From an uncultured Bacilli bacterium (lineage in GTDB: Bacteria > Bacillota_I > Bacilli_A > RF39 > UBA660): a DNA stretch of 21,207 nucleotides. Under the pieces are notes generated by a model. The model ran no database searches. It was not told where the DNA came from and was given only the letters and a program-made list of their open reading frames with translations. This document shows positions 14,734 to 21,207 of this stretch, piece by piece. The stretch is from positions 1 to 21,207 of the forward strand of contig CANRDA010000004.1 in assembly GCA_947629285.1 (NCBI GenBank), in the 5' to 3' direction. Numbering within the stretch: position 1 is the first letter of the stretch; every line of letters starts with the position of its first letter. Made by a program: the position numbers and the translations under genes.

Positions 14734-15621
14734 TTAATTTTCAAAATCAGTAAATCCAAATTCTGATAAATATTTTTCTTTATCTCTCCATTTTTTTACT
14801 GTCTTAACAAATAATTCTAAATATACATTTCTACCTAATAAAACTTCTAAATCTTTACGTGATTCAATGCCAATTTTTTTAATCATTTCCCCTTGTTTTC
14901 CTATAATAATTTTTTTCAATGAATCTCTGTCAACTATTATCGATATTCTAATATTATAACTTGTTTTCCCAACTTCGACACTATCTGTTACACATGTAAT
15001 TGAGTGTGGTACTTCCTCATCAGTAAAATTGAATACTTTTTCACGAACAATTTCAGCCATTAAAAAATCTATAGACTTATTAGTAATACTATCCTCATTA
15101 TAATATTTTATATTATCAGGCAAATAGTTTTTTAATGTATTTATTAAATCATCTATATTGCTTTTAGTAATTGAGGAAACTGGTATAATTTCTGCAAAGT
15201 TATATAAATCTTTATAATCATTAATTCTATTTAGTATCTCTTCATGTGTTATTTTATCTATTTTATTAATTACAAGTATAACAGGCTTATTAACTTTTTC
15301 TAATTTGTCTAATATATATATATCCCCTTTTCCCAAGCCTTCAAATGCATCAACTAAAAAAAGTATTATATCTACATCCTCTATACTATAATAAGCTTGT
15401 TTATTAAGAGTTTTTCCTAATTTACTTTGAGGTTTATGTATACCAGGGGTGTCTACAAACACTATTTGAACTTTATCTTCGTTATATATACCTTGTATAA
15501 TATTACGAGTTGTTTGAGGTTTATTAGATGTTATAGCAACTTTTCTACCTATTATACTATTAATCAATGTACTTTTACCTACGTTTGGTCTTCCAATTAT
15601 TCCTACAAAACCACTTCTCAT
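14734..15621 (-). CDS. era: GTPase Era
   Basis: Era is an essential GTPase that binds the 3' end of 16S rRNA during maturation of the small ribosomal subunit. The 295-residue product has G1 GRPNVGKS (10-17), the switch region with NKPQTTRN (33-40), G3 DTPG (57-60), G4 NKID (119-122), G5 VSS (near 163), and a C-terminal KH domain with IIGKQGEMIKKIGIESR as the RNA-binding loop. Length is typical. AAAGGTGATAAT precedes the ATG, which lies 10 nt after the cdd stop. The ybeY-dgkA-cdd-era order is the standard Firmicute arrangement, joining rRNA maturation factors with lipid and nucleoside salvage genes. Confidence 0.96.
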   Translation of the reverse strand: MRSGFVGIIGRPNVGKSTLINSIIGRKVAITSNKPQTTRNIIQGIYNEDKVQIVFVDTPGIHKPQSKLGKTLNKQAYYSIEDVDIILFLVDAFEGLGKGDIYILDKLEKVNKPVILVINKIDKITHEEILNRINDYKDLYNFAEIIPVSSITKSNIDDLINTLKNYLPDNIKYYNEDSITNKSIDFLMAEIVREKVFNFTDEEVPHSITCVTDSVEVGKTSYNIRISIIVDRDSLKKIIIGKQGEMIKKIGIESRKDLEVLLGRNVYLELFVKTVKKWRDKEKYLSEFGFTDFEN

Positions 15622-15631
15622 ATTATCACCT

Positions 15632-16018
15632 TTATTTTAAATTATCATCACTAAATGGATAAGGACATAATTCTTCTACTGTATGAACTATTATTTCACC
15701 TTTTGGATTCATAGCAATTATTTTACAATCTTTTTCAAATAATTCGCTAATAACCATTCTACAATTAAAACAAGACATCCCTATCTTATCACTATCACAC
15801 ATTACATATAATTCTTTAAAATCATACCTTTTATATCCAGCACTTATTGCAGAAAGTATTGCACTTCTTTCAGCACATATACTAGCTCCATAAGAAGCAT
15901 TTTCAACATTTACTCCACTAAATTCCTTACCATCTTTCATAACAACTATACTAGCAACTCTAAAATGTGAGTATGGACTATAGCTATTATCTAATAATTT
16001 TAATAATTTCTCTTTCAT
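15632..16018 (-). CDS. cdd: Cytidine deaminase
   Basis: Cdd hydrolyses cytidine or deoxycytidine to uridine or deoxyuridine for pyrimidine salvage. The 128-residue product has YSPYSHFRVA (13-22), the substrate segment VNVENASYG, the zinc/catalytic motif CAERSA (48-53, with Cys48 as ligand and Glu50 as proton shuttle), and the second zinc pair SCFNC (82-86). The usual form of this last motif is PCGxC; here Phe-Asn replaces Gly-x and the Pro is Ser, but both Cys remain. CPYPF near the end is also typical. The ATG overlaps the dgkA stop as ATGA, so the two are coupled. Confidence 0.94.
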   Translation of the reverse strand: MKEKLLKLLDNSYSPYSHFRVASIVVMKDGKEFSGVNVENASYGASICAERSAILSAISAGYKRYDFKELYVMCDSDKIGMSCFNCRMVISELFEKDCKIIAMNPKGEIIVHTVEELCPYPFSDDNLK

Positions 16019-16437
16019 ATAACAACTCCAAACAAAATAAGTACTTTAGGTAAAAATATTATAACATTTAGTATTATTGCCACTATAAATATTACAAACG
16101 TTGCTCCACTAGCACAATCCTTAGAAATTTTTATTAATGGATTATATTCCTTTGTTATAGCATCACAGGCTGCTTCTATCGCAGTATTTATCAGTTCTAT
16201 AGATAGTATAAAACCTAATATACATATTATAAGTATCCATTCAAGTCCATTTATATGATATACAAAACCCATTAATATTTCTACTAGAGAGCCTATTAAA
16301 TATAAAATTATACTCTTACCATCTTTGCTATAATATTTTATTCCAGAAACAGAATTTTTTATTGTTTGATAGATAGACTTTGGAGTTAACGATTTTTTTA
16401 AACTCACACCAATTTTATCTTTTGATTCCATACTCAT
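16015..16437 (-). CDS. dgkA: Undecaprenol/diacylglycerol kinase (DgkA family)
   Basis: The 140-residue product has three membrane helices (about 43-60, 66-84, 112-138) and the catalytic signature ELINTAIEAACD (81-92), with the conserved Glu, Asn and following KDCASGA (106-112). Firmicute members phosphorylate undecaprenol to recycle the lipid carrier for wall synthesis, which suits an organism with murC. The N-terminal 30 residues are soluble and basic. The start ATG at 16437 is 10 nt from GGAG and lies within the 3' end of ybeY (23-nt overlap); an internal ATG at 16431 would be too far from that site. It also overlaps cdd by 4 nt. Confidence 0.9.
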   Translation of the reverse strand: MSMESKDKIGVSLKKSLTPKSIYQTIKNSVSGIKYYSKDGKSIILYLIGSLVEILMGFVYHINGLEWILIICILGFILSIELINTAIEAACDAITKEYNPLIKISKDCASGATFVIFIVAIILNVIIFLPKVLILFGVVI

Positions 16438-16861
16438 TTAAAATCAACTCCTGCAATGAAAACATCTTTTTTTCATCTTCTTTATTCATATGGTCATACC
16501 CAAGTAAATGAAGCAATCCATGGATACTTAAGAAAGATATTTCTCTTAAAAAACTATGACCATACTCTATAGATTGGGATTTTGCTCTATTCAAACATAT
16601 ATATATATCTCCAAGTACTCTAATATCTGTTTTTACAAATGTATTATCATCTTCTAAAGCAAAGCTAATTACATCAGTCACACTATCTTTAGCTCTATAT
16701 TCCCTATTTAATTCTCTTATTTTTTCTTCAGAAACTATAATTATATTAAATAAAGCATTTTCAATATTTAACTTTTTCAAAGCAAAAACAAGTAATTTTT
16801 TTACATCTGTTAATTCTTTTATTTCTTCGTTTGTCTCATTTATAATATTAAAATTATTCAT
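16415..16861 (-). CDS. ybeY: Endoribonuclease YbeY
   Basis: YbeY is a metal-dependent endoribonuclease acting in 16S rRNA 3'-end processing and ribosome quality control. The 148-residue product has the signature HGLLHLLGYDH with the three zinc His at 114, 118 and 124. It also has REYRAKDSVTDVISF (54-67), the usual N-R-x-Y-R-x-x-D-x-x-TDVLSF region. The reading frame stays open upstream to 16957, but AGGGGAG before the ATG at 16861 and the position of the promoter (16881-16909) make that ATG the start. It is the first gene of the ybeY-recO operon, and Era, which acts in the same pathway, lies three genes downstream. Confidence 0.94.
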   Translation of the reverse strand: MNNFNIINETNEEIKELTDVKKLLVFALKKLNIENALFNIIIVSEEKIRELNREYRAKDSVTDVISFALEDDNTFVKTDIRVLGDIYICLNRAKSQSIEYGHSFLREISFLSIHGLLHLLGYDHMNKEDEKKMFSLQELILNEYGIKR

Positions 16862-16880
16862 GGTAATCTCCCCTAATACA

Positions 16881-16909
16881 ATTATATTATAAATAAACTT
16901 TTTTTTCAA
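16881..16909 (-). promoter_or_regulatory. Sigma-A promoter of the ybeY-recO operon
   Basis: The minus strand has TTGAAA (16904-16909), exactly 17 bp, then TATAAT (16881-16886). This is among the best promoters in the window and leaves a leader of about 15 nt before the ATG. Confidence 0.88.
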
Positions 16910-16935
16910 TAAATTATTCATAAATCTATAAGAAA

Positions 16936-16988
16936 GAACTATAATAAATAGTTCCACATTTAAGAAATATAACTTTTAATGTTATATT
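16936..16988. other. Two perfect AT-rich inverted repeats between a terminator and the ybeY promoter
   Basis: GAACTAT/ATAGTTC with a 5-nt loop (16936-16954) and AATATAAC/GTTATATT with a 7-nt loop (16966-16988). On the minus strand the first is followed by TTTCTT. They may be backup terminators for the upstream SPFH gene or protein-binding dyads. Confidence 0.5.
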
Positions 16989-17012
16989 CATTTATTAATA
17001 TAATAGTTCAAC

Positions 17013-17035
17013 AAAAAAAAGAATCCGAAGATTCT
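17013..17035 (-). terminator. Terminator of the SPFH protein gene
   Basis: AGAATC and GATTCT form a 6-bp stem closed by the stable TTCG tetraloop (17020-17035), followed by a U run (17013-17020). The TAG stop of the gene overlaps the start of the hairpin. Confidence 0.85.
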
Positions 17036-18272
17036 ATAATTTTTTTCCACAACTTGCACAAAATTTTGCATCATCTGTAACTTCACTACCACAGTCAGGG
17101 CAAAATTTTTTAGCAGGCATTTCTGGTTTTTTAGTACCACATTCCATACAGAAGTTACCCGTTATTAAACTGCCACAATTTGGACATTTAACACCTTCAA
17201 TATTTTCTTCATTGTTCTCATGTACTTCTGGTTCTTTAATTCCACCACCGGCGACATTCATAGTATCCATTCCAGTTTTCATTTGAGAATCTTGAGACAT
17301 ATTAGCACCAAACATAGCTCCACCTTGATTAAGCATTCCAACTCCCATAAAGCCAGTCATTGCACCATTCTCATTTCCAGCAGCAGTTTTAATTGCCTCA
17401 CTTGCAGCTGCATTAGCACGAGCTCCTTGCATTGCAGGATTCATAGCATATAATCTATCTCCTTGAGCAGACTTAATAGCTAAAGCAGATTCCTCAGTTG
17501 GTGTTGCTGAAGCGATAGATACACGCTCTACATTTATACCTTGTGAACCCCAAGTATCTTTTAAGCAATCTCTTACAGCAGCACTTATCTCTGTTACAGC
17601 TCCAGGTAACATATCATATGGTATTCTTTGCATAGCTACTTTTGCTAGGGCTGGCTGTAATGCTTGCATAAAGTCTGCTAAAAATGTATCTTTAAAGCTA
17701 TCATCTATTACGTAATCACTTTCTATATTACCACCATAAGTATGGTAGAATGCAAGTGGATCAGTTATCTGCATTACGTATTCACCATAGCAACGGATAT
17801 CTACAGTCATACCAAATTCACTATCTCTAAAAGGTATTGGTGTTGTAGTTCCAAATTTATTTCCTTTTATTAAACGTGTATTTACAAAGTATGCCCTCTG
17901 TTCGTGACTTGGAACGCCACCTGTTGTAAATCTTTCACCAAATTTTTTAAATGTGTCGATTAATCCTTTACCAAATCCACCATAAAACATGGATGGTTCA
18001 GTACCTTTATCAAATGTATATCTTCCAGCTTCAGCAGTAAAATCTACTATTTTACCGTCAGATACAACAATTAGAAATTGGTCTTCACCAACAACTATTT
18101 TACTTCCATTAGTAATAATATTATCTGTTCCTTTTGTATTAGAACCACCTTTTTTAGGAGTTCCCTTTCTCATAAGTACATCATCTTCCATGCGTGGACA
18201 GTAGATGTACTCTAACCACTCATCTGCAAGTGTATTACTAGCAGCAGTGAGTGCAGCTTTAATTAAACCCAT
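17034..18272 (-). CDS. SPFH-domain (YdjI/virion-core-like) protein with two zinc ribbons
   Basis: The 412-residue product begins MGLIKAALTAASNTLADEW, with EYIYCPRMEDDVLMRKG after it. This is the N-terminus of the YdjI-type SPFH proteins often called virion core proteins. The SPFH domain spans about 60-290 and includes the conserved GGVPSHEQRAYFVNTR and IPFRDSEFGMTVDIRCYG. A Gly/Ala/Met-rich linker follows, then two four-Cys zinc ribbons: Cys363, 366, 375, 378 and Cys391, 394, 405, 408. In Bacillus the homologue is recruited to stressed membranes with PspA/LiaH-type partners; that role is inferred here. GGAAGG precedes the ATG at 18272, and an open frame extends upstream to 18341 without a binding site. 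No neighbouring PspA or YdjH-like partner is present. Confidence 0.88.
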   Translation of the reverse strand: MGLIKAALTAASNTLADEWLEYIYCPRMEDDVLMRKGTPKKGGSNTKGTDNIITNGSKIVVGEDQFLIVVSDGKIVDFTAEAGRYTFDKGTEPSMFYGGFGKGLIDTFKKFGERFTTGGVPSHEQRAYFVNTRLIKGNKFGTTTPIPFRDSEFGMTVDIRCYGEYVMQITDPLAFYHTYGGNIESDYVIDDSFKDTFLADFMQALQPALAKVAMQRIPYDMLPGAVTEISAAVRDCLKDTWGSQGINVERVSIASATPTEESALAIKSAQGDRLYAMNPAMQGARANAAASEAIKTAAGNENGAMTGFMGVGMLNQGGAMFGANMSQDSQMKTGMDTMNVAGGGIKEPEVHENNEENIEGVKCPNCGSLITGNFCMECGTKKPEMPAKKFCPDCGSEVTDDAKFCASCGKKL

Positions 18273-18305
18273 TTTATCATCCTTCCTAGTTTTAATACTA
18301 ATATC

Positions 18306-18334
18306 ATTATATACTATTTTTTGATTAAAATCAA
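18306..18334 (-). promoter_or_regulatory. Promoter of the SPFH gene with a palindromic -35 region
   Basis: The minus strand has TTGATT (18329-18334), 17 bp, then a perfect TATAAT (18306-18311). The -35 is the left arm of a perfect dyad TTGATT-tt-AATCAA (18321-18334). No terminator separates aspS from this gene, so readthrough is also likely. Confidence 0.75.
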
Positions 18335-18343
18335 TAAACATTA

Positions 18344-20074
18344 TTAGTCTATTTTAATGCCTAAATCGTTTAATTGGTTTTTATCTACACTACTTGGACA
18401 CTCACACATTAAATCTGTTGCAGATGCAGTTTTAGGGAAAGCAATTACATCTCGTATATTATCTGTGTTAGCAAGAAGCATGGTAAGTCTATCTAGTCCA
18501 AGTGCGAATCCTCCATGTGGAGGGCATCCATATTTTAAAGCATCAGTAAAGAATCCAAACTTCTCTTGTATTTGTTCTTCTGTTAATTCGAGTGCTTTAA
18601 ACATTTTTTCTTGAACTTCCTGGTCGTGTATACGTATAGAACCTCCACCTGCTTCATATCCATTTATTACTATATCGTATGCTTTACTATAACAGTGTTC
18701 CTTATCTGTGATGAGTTTATCTATGTCACTATCTTTAGGCATTGTAAATGGGTGATGAGCAGACATATATCTATCTTCTTCTTCGCTCCATTCAAAAGAC
18801 GGAAAATCAACTACCCATAATAGTTTATAAGTATCTTCTATTAAATCTAAATCACGAGCAATTTTACATCTTAAAGCCCCAAGTGATGACTTAACGATAT
18901 TCTTTTTACCACTTACTATTAAAACTAAATCATTGTTTTCTATATTCAAACTATTTTTAATAGAGTTTATCTCTTCTTCTTTTAATACTTTAACAATAGA
19001 ACCGGTAATCTCCTCATTATATTTAAGATATGCAAGACCTGTTGCTTTATATGATTTAACAAAATCTGTTAATTTATCTAAATCTTTTCTAGAATATTTA
19101 TCTGCTGCGTTTTTAACAACGATTGCATTTATTATTCCTTTATTATTTATAACATCTTTAAAAACACTAAAATCAGTATTAGAAAATATAACTGTTATAT
19201 CAGATATTTCCATACCAAATCTTAAATCAGGTTTATCAGAACCGTATTTATCAATTGCATCATCGTATTTCATTCTCATTAATGGGAGTTTAATATCTAT
19301 ATTTTTTACTTTTTTAAATATATAAGACACTAATTCTTCTCCAAGTTTCATAATATCATTTTCATCTACAAATGAACATTCGACGTCTATTTGAGTAAAT
19401 TCAGGTTGTCTATCTGCTCTTAAATCCTCATCTCTAAAACACTTTGCAATTTGAAAATATCTTTCAAAACCTGATATCATTAAAAGTTGTTTAAATATCT
19501 GTGGAGATTGTGGTAGTGCGTAGAATTTACCTTTGTTAACTCTGGACGGTACTAAATAATCTCTTGCTCCTTCTGGAGTTGATTTACAGAGTATAGGTGT
19601 TTCTATTTCAATAAAGTCTAAATTATTTAAAAATTCTCTGGTTGCAAAAGTTATTTTATTTCTAGTTGAAAGATTTTTTTGTAAAATATCTCTTCTTAAA
19701 TCTAAATATCTATATTTTAGTCTAGTATCTTCTAAAGCAGTTGTATCATTTGAAATTTGAAATGGTATTTCTTTTGATTTGTTTATTATATATAATTCAG
19801 AAACTATTACTTCGATATCACCTGTTTCTAACTTATCGTTTTTACTTTCTCTTTCAACTATCTTTCCTACTATTTTTATTACGTATTCACTTTTTAACTT
19901 TAAGGCTTCACTATAATATTCGTTTTCTGGTCTAACAACCGCTTGCATAATACCAGTTCTATTTCTTAAATCAATAAATATTAAACCACCTAAATTTCTT
20001 ACTTTACTAACCCATCCTTTTAGTGCTACTACTTCTCCAACATTGTTTAAATTATAAGTTTTTAATTTTTCCAT
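18344..20074 (-). CDS. aspS: Aspartate--tRNA ligase
   Basis: AspS charges tRNA-Asp with aspartate using ATP. The 576-residue product has the N-terminal OB-fold for the anticodon (about 1-105, with GWVSKVRNLGGLIFIDLRNR), class II motif 1, motif 2 with FRDEDLRADRQPEFTQID, the bacterial GAD insertion (about 290-400), and motif 3 with GGFALGLDRL near the C-terminus. SYSKAYDIVINGYEAGGGS-type residues of the active site are present as AYDIVINGYEAGGGS. The GAD domain marks it as bacterial type. Length is close to the usual 585-590. AGGAGGAGAG precedes the ATG. Expression is under a T-box leader responding to uncharged tRNA-Asp. Confidence 0.97.
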   Translation of the reverse strand: MEKLKTYNLNNVGEVVALKGWVSKVRNLGGLIFIDLRNRTGIMQAVVRPENEYYSEALKLKSEYVIKIVGKIVERESKNDKLETGDIEVIVSELYIINKSKEIPFQISNDTTALEDTRLKYRYLDLRRDILQKNLSTRNKITFATREFLNNLDFIEIETPILCKSTPEGARDYLVPSRVNKGKFYALPQSPQIFKQLLMISGFERYFQIAKCFRDEDLRADRQPEFTQIDVECSFVDENDIMKLGEELVSYIFKKVKNIDIKLPLMRMKYDDAIDKYGSDKPDLRFGMEISDITVIFSNTDFSVFKDVINNKGIINAIVVKNAADKYSRKDLDKLTDFVKSYKATGLAYLKYNEEITGSIVKVLKEEEINSIKNSLNIENNDLVLIVSGKKNIVKSSLGALRCKIARDLDLIEDTYKLLWVVDFPSFEWSEEEDRYMSAHHPFTMPKDSDIDKLITDKEHCYSKAYDIVINGYEAGGGSIRIHDQEVQEKMFKALELTEEQIQEKFGFFTDALKYGCPPHGGFALGLDRLTMLLANTDNIRDVIAFPKTASATDLMCECPSSVDKNQLNDLGIKID

Positions 20075-20088
20075 ACTCTCCTCCTAAT

Positions 20089-20281
20089 AAAAAAAATCCA
20101 TAAATACAAGGACGATAATGACCGTGGTGCCACCCTGCTTTATAGATTAACTACCTTTGAACCTTTATCGAAGTTACCCGATTATTTTAACGTTTGATGT
20201 CTTTCTATATAATTTTTTATTAGTTCACACCAACACTAACTCTCTTTAAAAAAATTTATATATACTCTTTCAAACAAATAC
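20089..20281 (-). promoter_or_regulatory. T-box leader of aspS, GAC (Asp) specifier
   Basis: Stem I base: GTTTGA (20270-20275) pairs with TCAAAC (20192-20197). The distal loop reads TGTTGGTGTGAA closed by TTAG/CTAA, the usual GNUG-type apical pattern. The specifier loop holds GAC followed by A (20199-20201 is the GAC), the aspartate codon. The T-box core is AGGGTGGCACC (20126-20136), with UGGC for pairing to the tRNA end. The antiterminator pairs AGGG with CCUU and ACG with CGU around the UGGCACC bulge. A run of eight T (20089-20096) follows. The competing terminator stem is weak by eye. Uncharged tRNA-Asp should promote readthrough into aspS. Confidence 0.92.
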
Positions 20282-20287
20282 AACTAT

Positions 20288-20316
20288 AGTATATCATTAT
20301 TTTCTTATTAATTCAA
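20288..20316 (-). promoter_or_regulatory. aspS promoter overlapping the end of toxN
   Basis: The minus strand has TTGAAT (20311-20316), 17 bp, then TATACT (20288-20293); transcription would begin near 20281, directly before stem I of the T-box. The -35 hexamer is exactly the last two sense codons of toxN. Confidence 0.7.
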
Positions 20317-20826
20317 TACCTTTTCTTCATTATACAAAGCACATTTTTCTTCTAACAGTTTAAAGTTACAACACCTGTTAATTAAGCTTTTTGGAAGTTT
20401 CTTATTAATGTATAATTTATATAAATTATATGATTTCTTTTTTAATTGTATGCTGTGTTCATTTAACCATGTTAATTGTTCTATTAATAATTTTTGATAC
20501 TTTATATCACTTATGTTATGACATTTTTTATTTAAATCTATTTCTATAAAATTATTATCTCTTACAGGTATCATGTTATTAAAATTAACTGCTCCTAATT
20601 TCCCATCATCAATCTTATAAAAATCTAATGTATTTTTCATATTTAAGTGTTTAGGTTTTGGACTAGATAATGGAGCAAAATACAAAATATTTTTAATTTT
20701 AAATAATACTCCTACAAAAGGTCTTAATTCTTTACTATCTTTATTATATGATACCTTATTATCAAAGCCCCTTAAATAATCACAATATTTTGTGTCTACT
20801 TTTACTATTTTTAAATTAAAATTCAT
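20308..20826 (-). CDS. toxN: Type III toxin, ToxN/AbiQ-family endoribonuclease
   Basis: ToxN is a sequence-specific endoRNase held inactive by a repetitive RNA antitoxin; such systems act as phage abortive infection and plasmid or island stabilisers. The 172-residue product matches the family in length (about 170) and motifs: DTKYCDYLRGFDNKV near the N-terminus, RPFVGVLF, YFAPLSSPKPKH (49-60, with the conserved Ser-Pro-Lys that includes catalytic Ser and Lys in known ToxN), KLGAVNFNNMIPV (76-88) and CNFKLLEEKC (153-162). AAGGGG stands before the ATG, and a dyad ATGTAA/TTACAT (20841-20860) lies just upstream. It is preceded by a terminator and the repeat RNA, the standard ToxIN order. The gene runs to 20308, inside the aspS promoter. 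Confidence 0.92.
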   Translation of the reverse strand: MNFNLKIVKVDTKYCDYLRGFDNKVSYNKDSKELRPFVGVLFKIKNILYFAPLSSPKPKHLNMKNTLDFYKIDDGKLGAVNFNNMIPVRDNNFIEIDLNKKCHNISDIKYQKLLIEQLTWLNEHSIQLKKKSYNLYKLYINKKLPKSLINRCCNFKLLEEKCALYNEEKVLN

Positions 20827-20888
20827 ATTATCATCCCCTTATGTAAGCATTATATTACATAAACAAATGTTTGTAAATAAAACTTTGC

Positions 20889-20913
20889 AAAAACTAGAGA
20901 AATTATCTCTAGT
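20889..20913 (-). terminator. Terminator between toxI and toxN
   Basis: ACTAGAGA (20906-20913) pairs with TCTCTAGT (20893-20900) across a 5-nt loop, followed by only four or five U and then GC. In known ToxIN loci a leaky terminator here sets the antitoxin excess and lets some transcripts reach toxN; the short U tract fits that. Confidence 0.85.
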
Positions 20914-20916
20914 CTT

Positions 20917-20950
20917 CTTTTTTTAGTTCCTGTTATGGTCGGAATTACCA
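20917..20950 (-). repeat. Fourth, short (34-nt) ToxI unit
   Basis: The first 15 bases align with the 59-nt unit at 9 positions and the last 14 (GGAACTAAAAAAAG) at 12; the middle 25 bases are absent. TGGT (1-4) pairs with ACCA (12-15) and TTCC (7-10) with GGAA (21-24). These pairs cross, forming a compact H-type pseudoknot with loops of 2, 1 and 5 nt and an A-rich tail. Its 34-nt length is within the range of classical ToxI repeats. Confidence 0.7.
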
Positions 20951-21127
20951 CTTTTTTAAGTCCCAATTTTCAGTTTGAAATCTCTTTCTCACTTTGGCTG
21001 GGTTCACCGCTTTTTTAAGTCCCAATTTTCAGTTTGAAATTTCTTTCTCACTTTGGCTGGGTTCACCGCTTTTTTAAGTCCCAATTTTCAGTTTGAAATT
21101 TCTTTCTCGCTTTGGCTGGGTTCACCG
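20951..21127 (-). repeat. Three tandem 59-nt ToxI repeats
   Basis: Units lie at 21069-21127, 21010-21068 and 20951-21009 in transcript order, with no spacers. Neighbouring units differ by one base each (unit position 19 between the first and second, position 28 between the second and third, counted on the minus strand). The unit begins CGGTGAACCCAGCCA and ends TGGGACTTAAAAAAG. Such near-identity implies recent duplication or ongoing homogenisation. Confidence 0.95.
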
Positions 21128-21135
21128 CTTTTTAT

Positions 21136-21151
21136 ACATAATTTCTTATGT
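21136..21151 (-). other. Hairpin at the 5' end of the ToxI transcript
   Basis: ACATAA and TTATGT form a perfect 6-bp stem closed by a GAAA tetraloop, at the predicted transcription start. It may protect the 5' end of the precursor. It is followed by TATAAAAAG, an A-rich junction like those between repeats. Confidence 0.55.
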
Positions 21152-21157
21152 AATTAG

Positions 21158-21186
21158 ATTATATAATATTACATTTTAAATGTCAA
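21158..21186 (-). promoter_or_regulatory. Consensus promoter of the toxIN operon
   Basis: The minus strand has a perfect TTGACA (21181-21186), 17 bp, then a perfect TATAAT (21158-21163). It is the only fully consensus promoter seen in the window, as expected for an antitoxin RNA needed in excess. Confidence 0.92.
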
Positions 21187-21207
21187 TACTACTCAACATA
21201 ATTTCAG

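Larger units (their letters stand above)
20889..21151 (-). ncRNA. toxI: ToxI antitoxin RNA precursor
   Basis: From the promoter at 21158-21186 the transcript should begin near 21151. It runs through a small 5' hairpin, three 59-nt units, a 34-nt unit and the terminator, then partly into toxN. Each unit is bordered by an A-rich tail ending in AAAAAG to AAAAAAAG, which fits the A-rich cleavage sites of known ToxN enzymes, so ToxN itself would cut the precursor into units. No protein-coding frame is evident in it. Identification rests on the repeats, the ToxN neighbour, the terminator and the promoter together. Confidence 0.88.

Noticed and set aside
20951..21127. Tandem repeats as a CRISPR array
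   Set aside because: The 59-nt units are directly adjacent with no unique spacers, there are no cas genes, and a ToxN gene follows, so a ToxI antitoxin explains them.
20951..21127. An alternative pseudoknot in the 59-nt unit using AAGU (16-19) with ACUU (49-52)
   Set aside because: It is possible by pairing but has no counterpart in the 34-nt unit, whereas the chosen fold is shared and shows a compensatory change.

Overview
The window is very AT-rich, uses TGA as a stop, and has strong AGGAGG-type ribosome binding sites and consensus sigma-A promoters. RNase HIII, a T-box leader, YqzL and a DUF1653 protein point to a low-GC Firmicute. A still-walled, uncultured gut-type member of the Bacilli close to Mollicutes or Erysipelotrichia is my best guess, because murC is present and the prepilin architecture looks like that of such lineages. 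Nearly every gene is on the minus strand; rnhC is the only clear plus-strand gene.

From left to right: (1) 1-251, a decayed Rpn/PD-(D/E)XK nuclease-type remnant running off the left edge. (2) 340-2086, a large prepilin with a SUMF1/C-type-lectin-like C-terminal half. Its promoter has an 11-base G tract as spacer between -35 and -10, and a LexA-box-like dyad lies directly upstream. (3) 2395-3943, an acidic single-span membrane protein and a CvpA-family protein. (4) 4007-5047, rnhC behind a structured leader. (5) 5057-13573, a long minus-strand block: two TadE-like pseudopilins, CpaE, CpaF, TadB (with an added N-terminal Ig-like region), TadC, then murC and a phosphodiester glycosidase-family membrane protein. 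These genes overlap or nearly touch and are probably one operon. A gene of unknown function follows with its own promoter. (6) 13581-16909, a conserved housekeeping operon ybeY-dgkA-cdd-era-yqzL-DUF1653-recO. (7) 17013-18334, an SPFH protein with two zinc ribbons. (8) 18344-20316, aspS under a T-box leader with a GAC (Asp) specifier. (9) 20308-21186, a type III toxin-antitoxin locus of ToxIN/AbiQ type.

The ToxIN locus is the most interesting system here. A consensus promoter drives an antitoxin RNA of three near-identical 59-nt units followed by a fourth, 34-nt unit, then a terminator, then toxN. The 34-nt unit folds by eye into a compact H-type pseudoknot. The 59-nt units align with it at both ends, keep the same pseudoknot with one compensatory pair change, and differ by a 25-nt expansion in one loop that can form its own hairpin. 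The second highlight is the prepilin promoter, whose form suggests on/off switching by slippage. All folds, promoters and family assignments were made by eye, with no database search or folding program.
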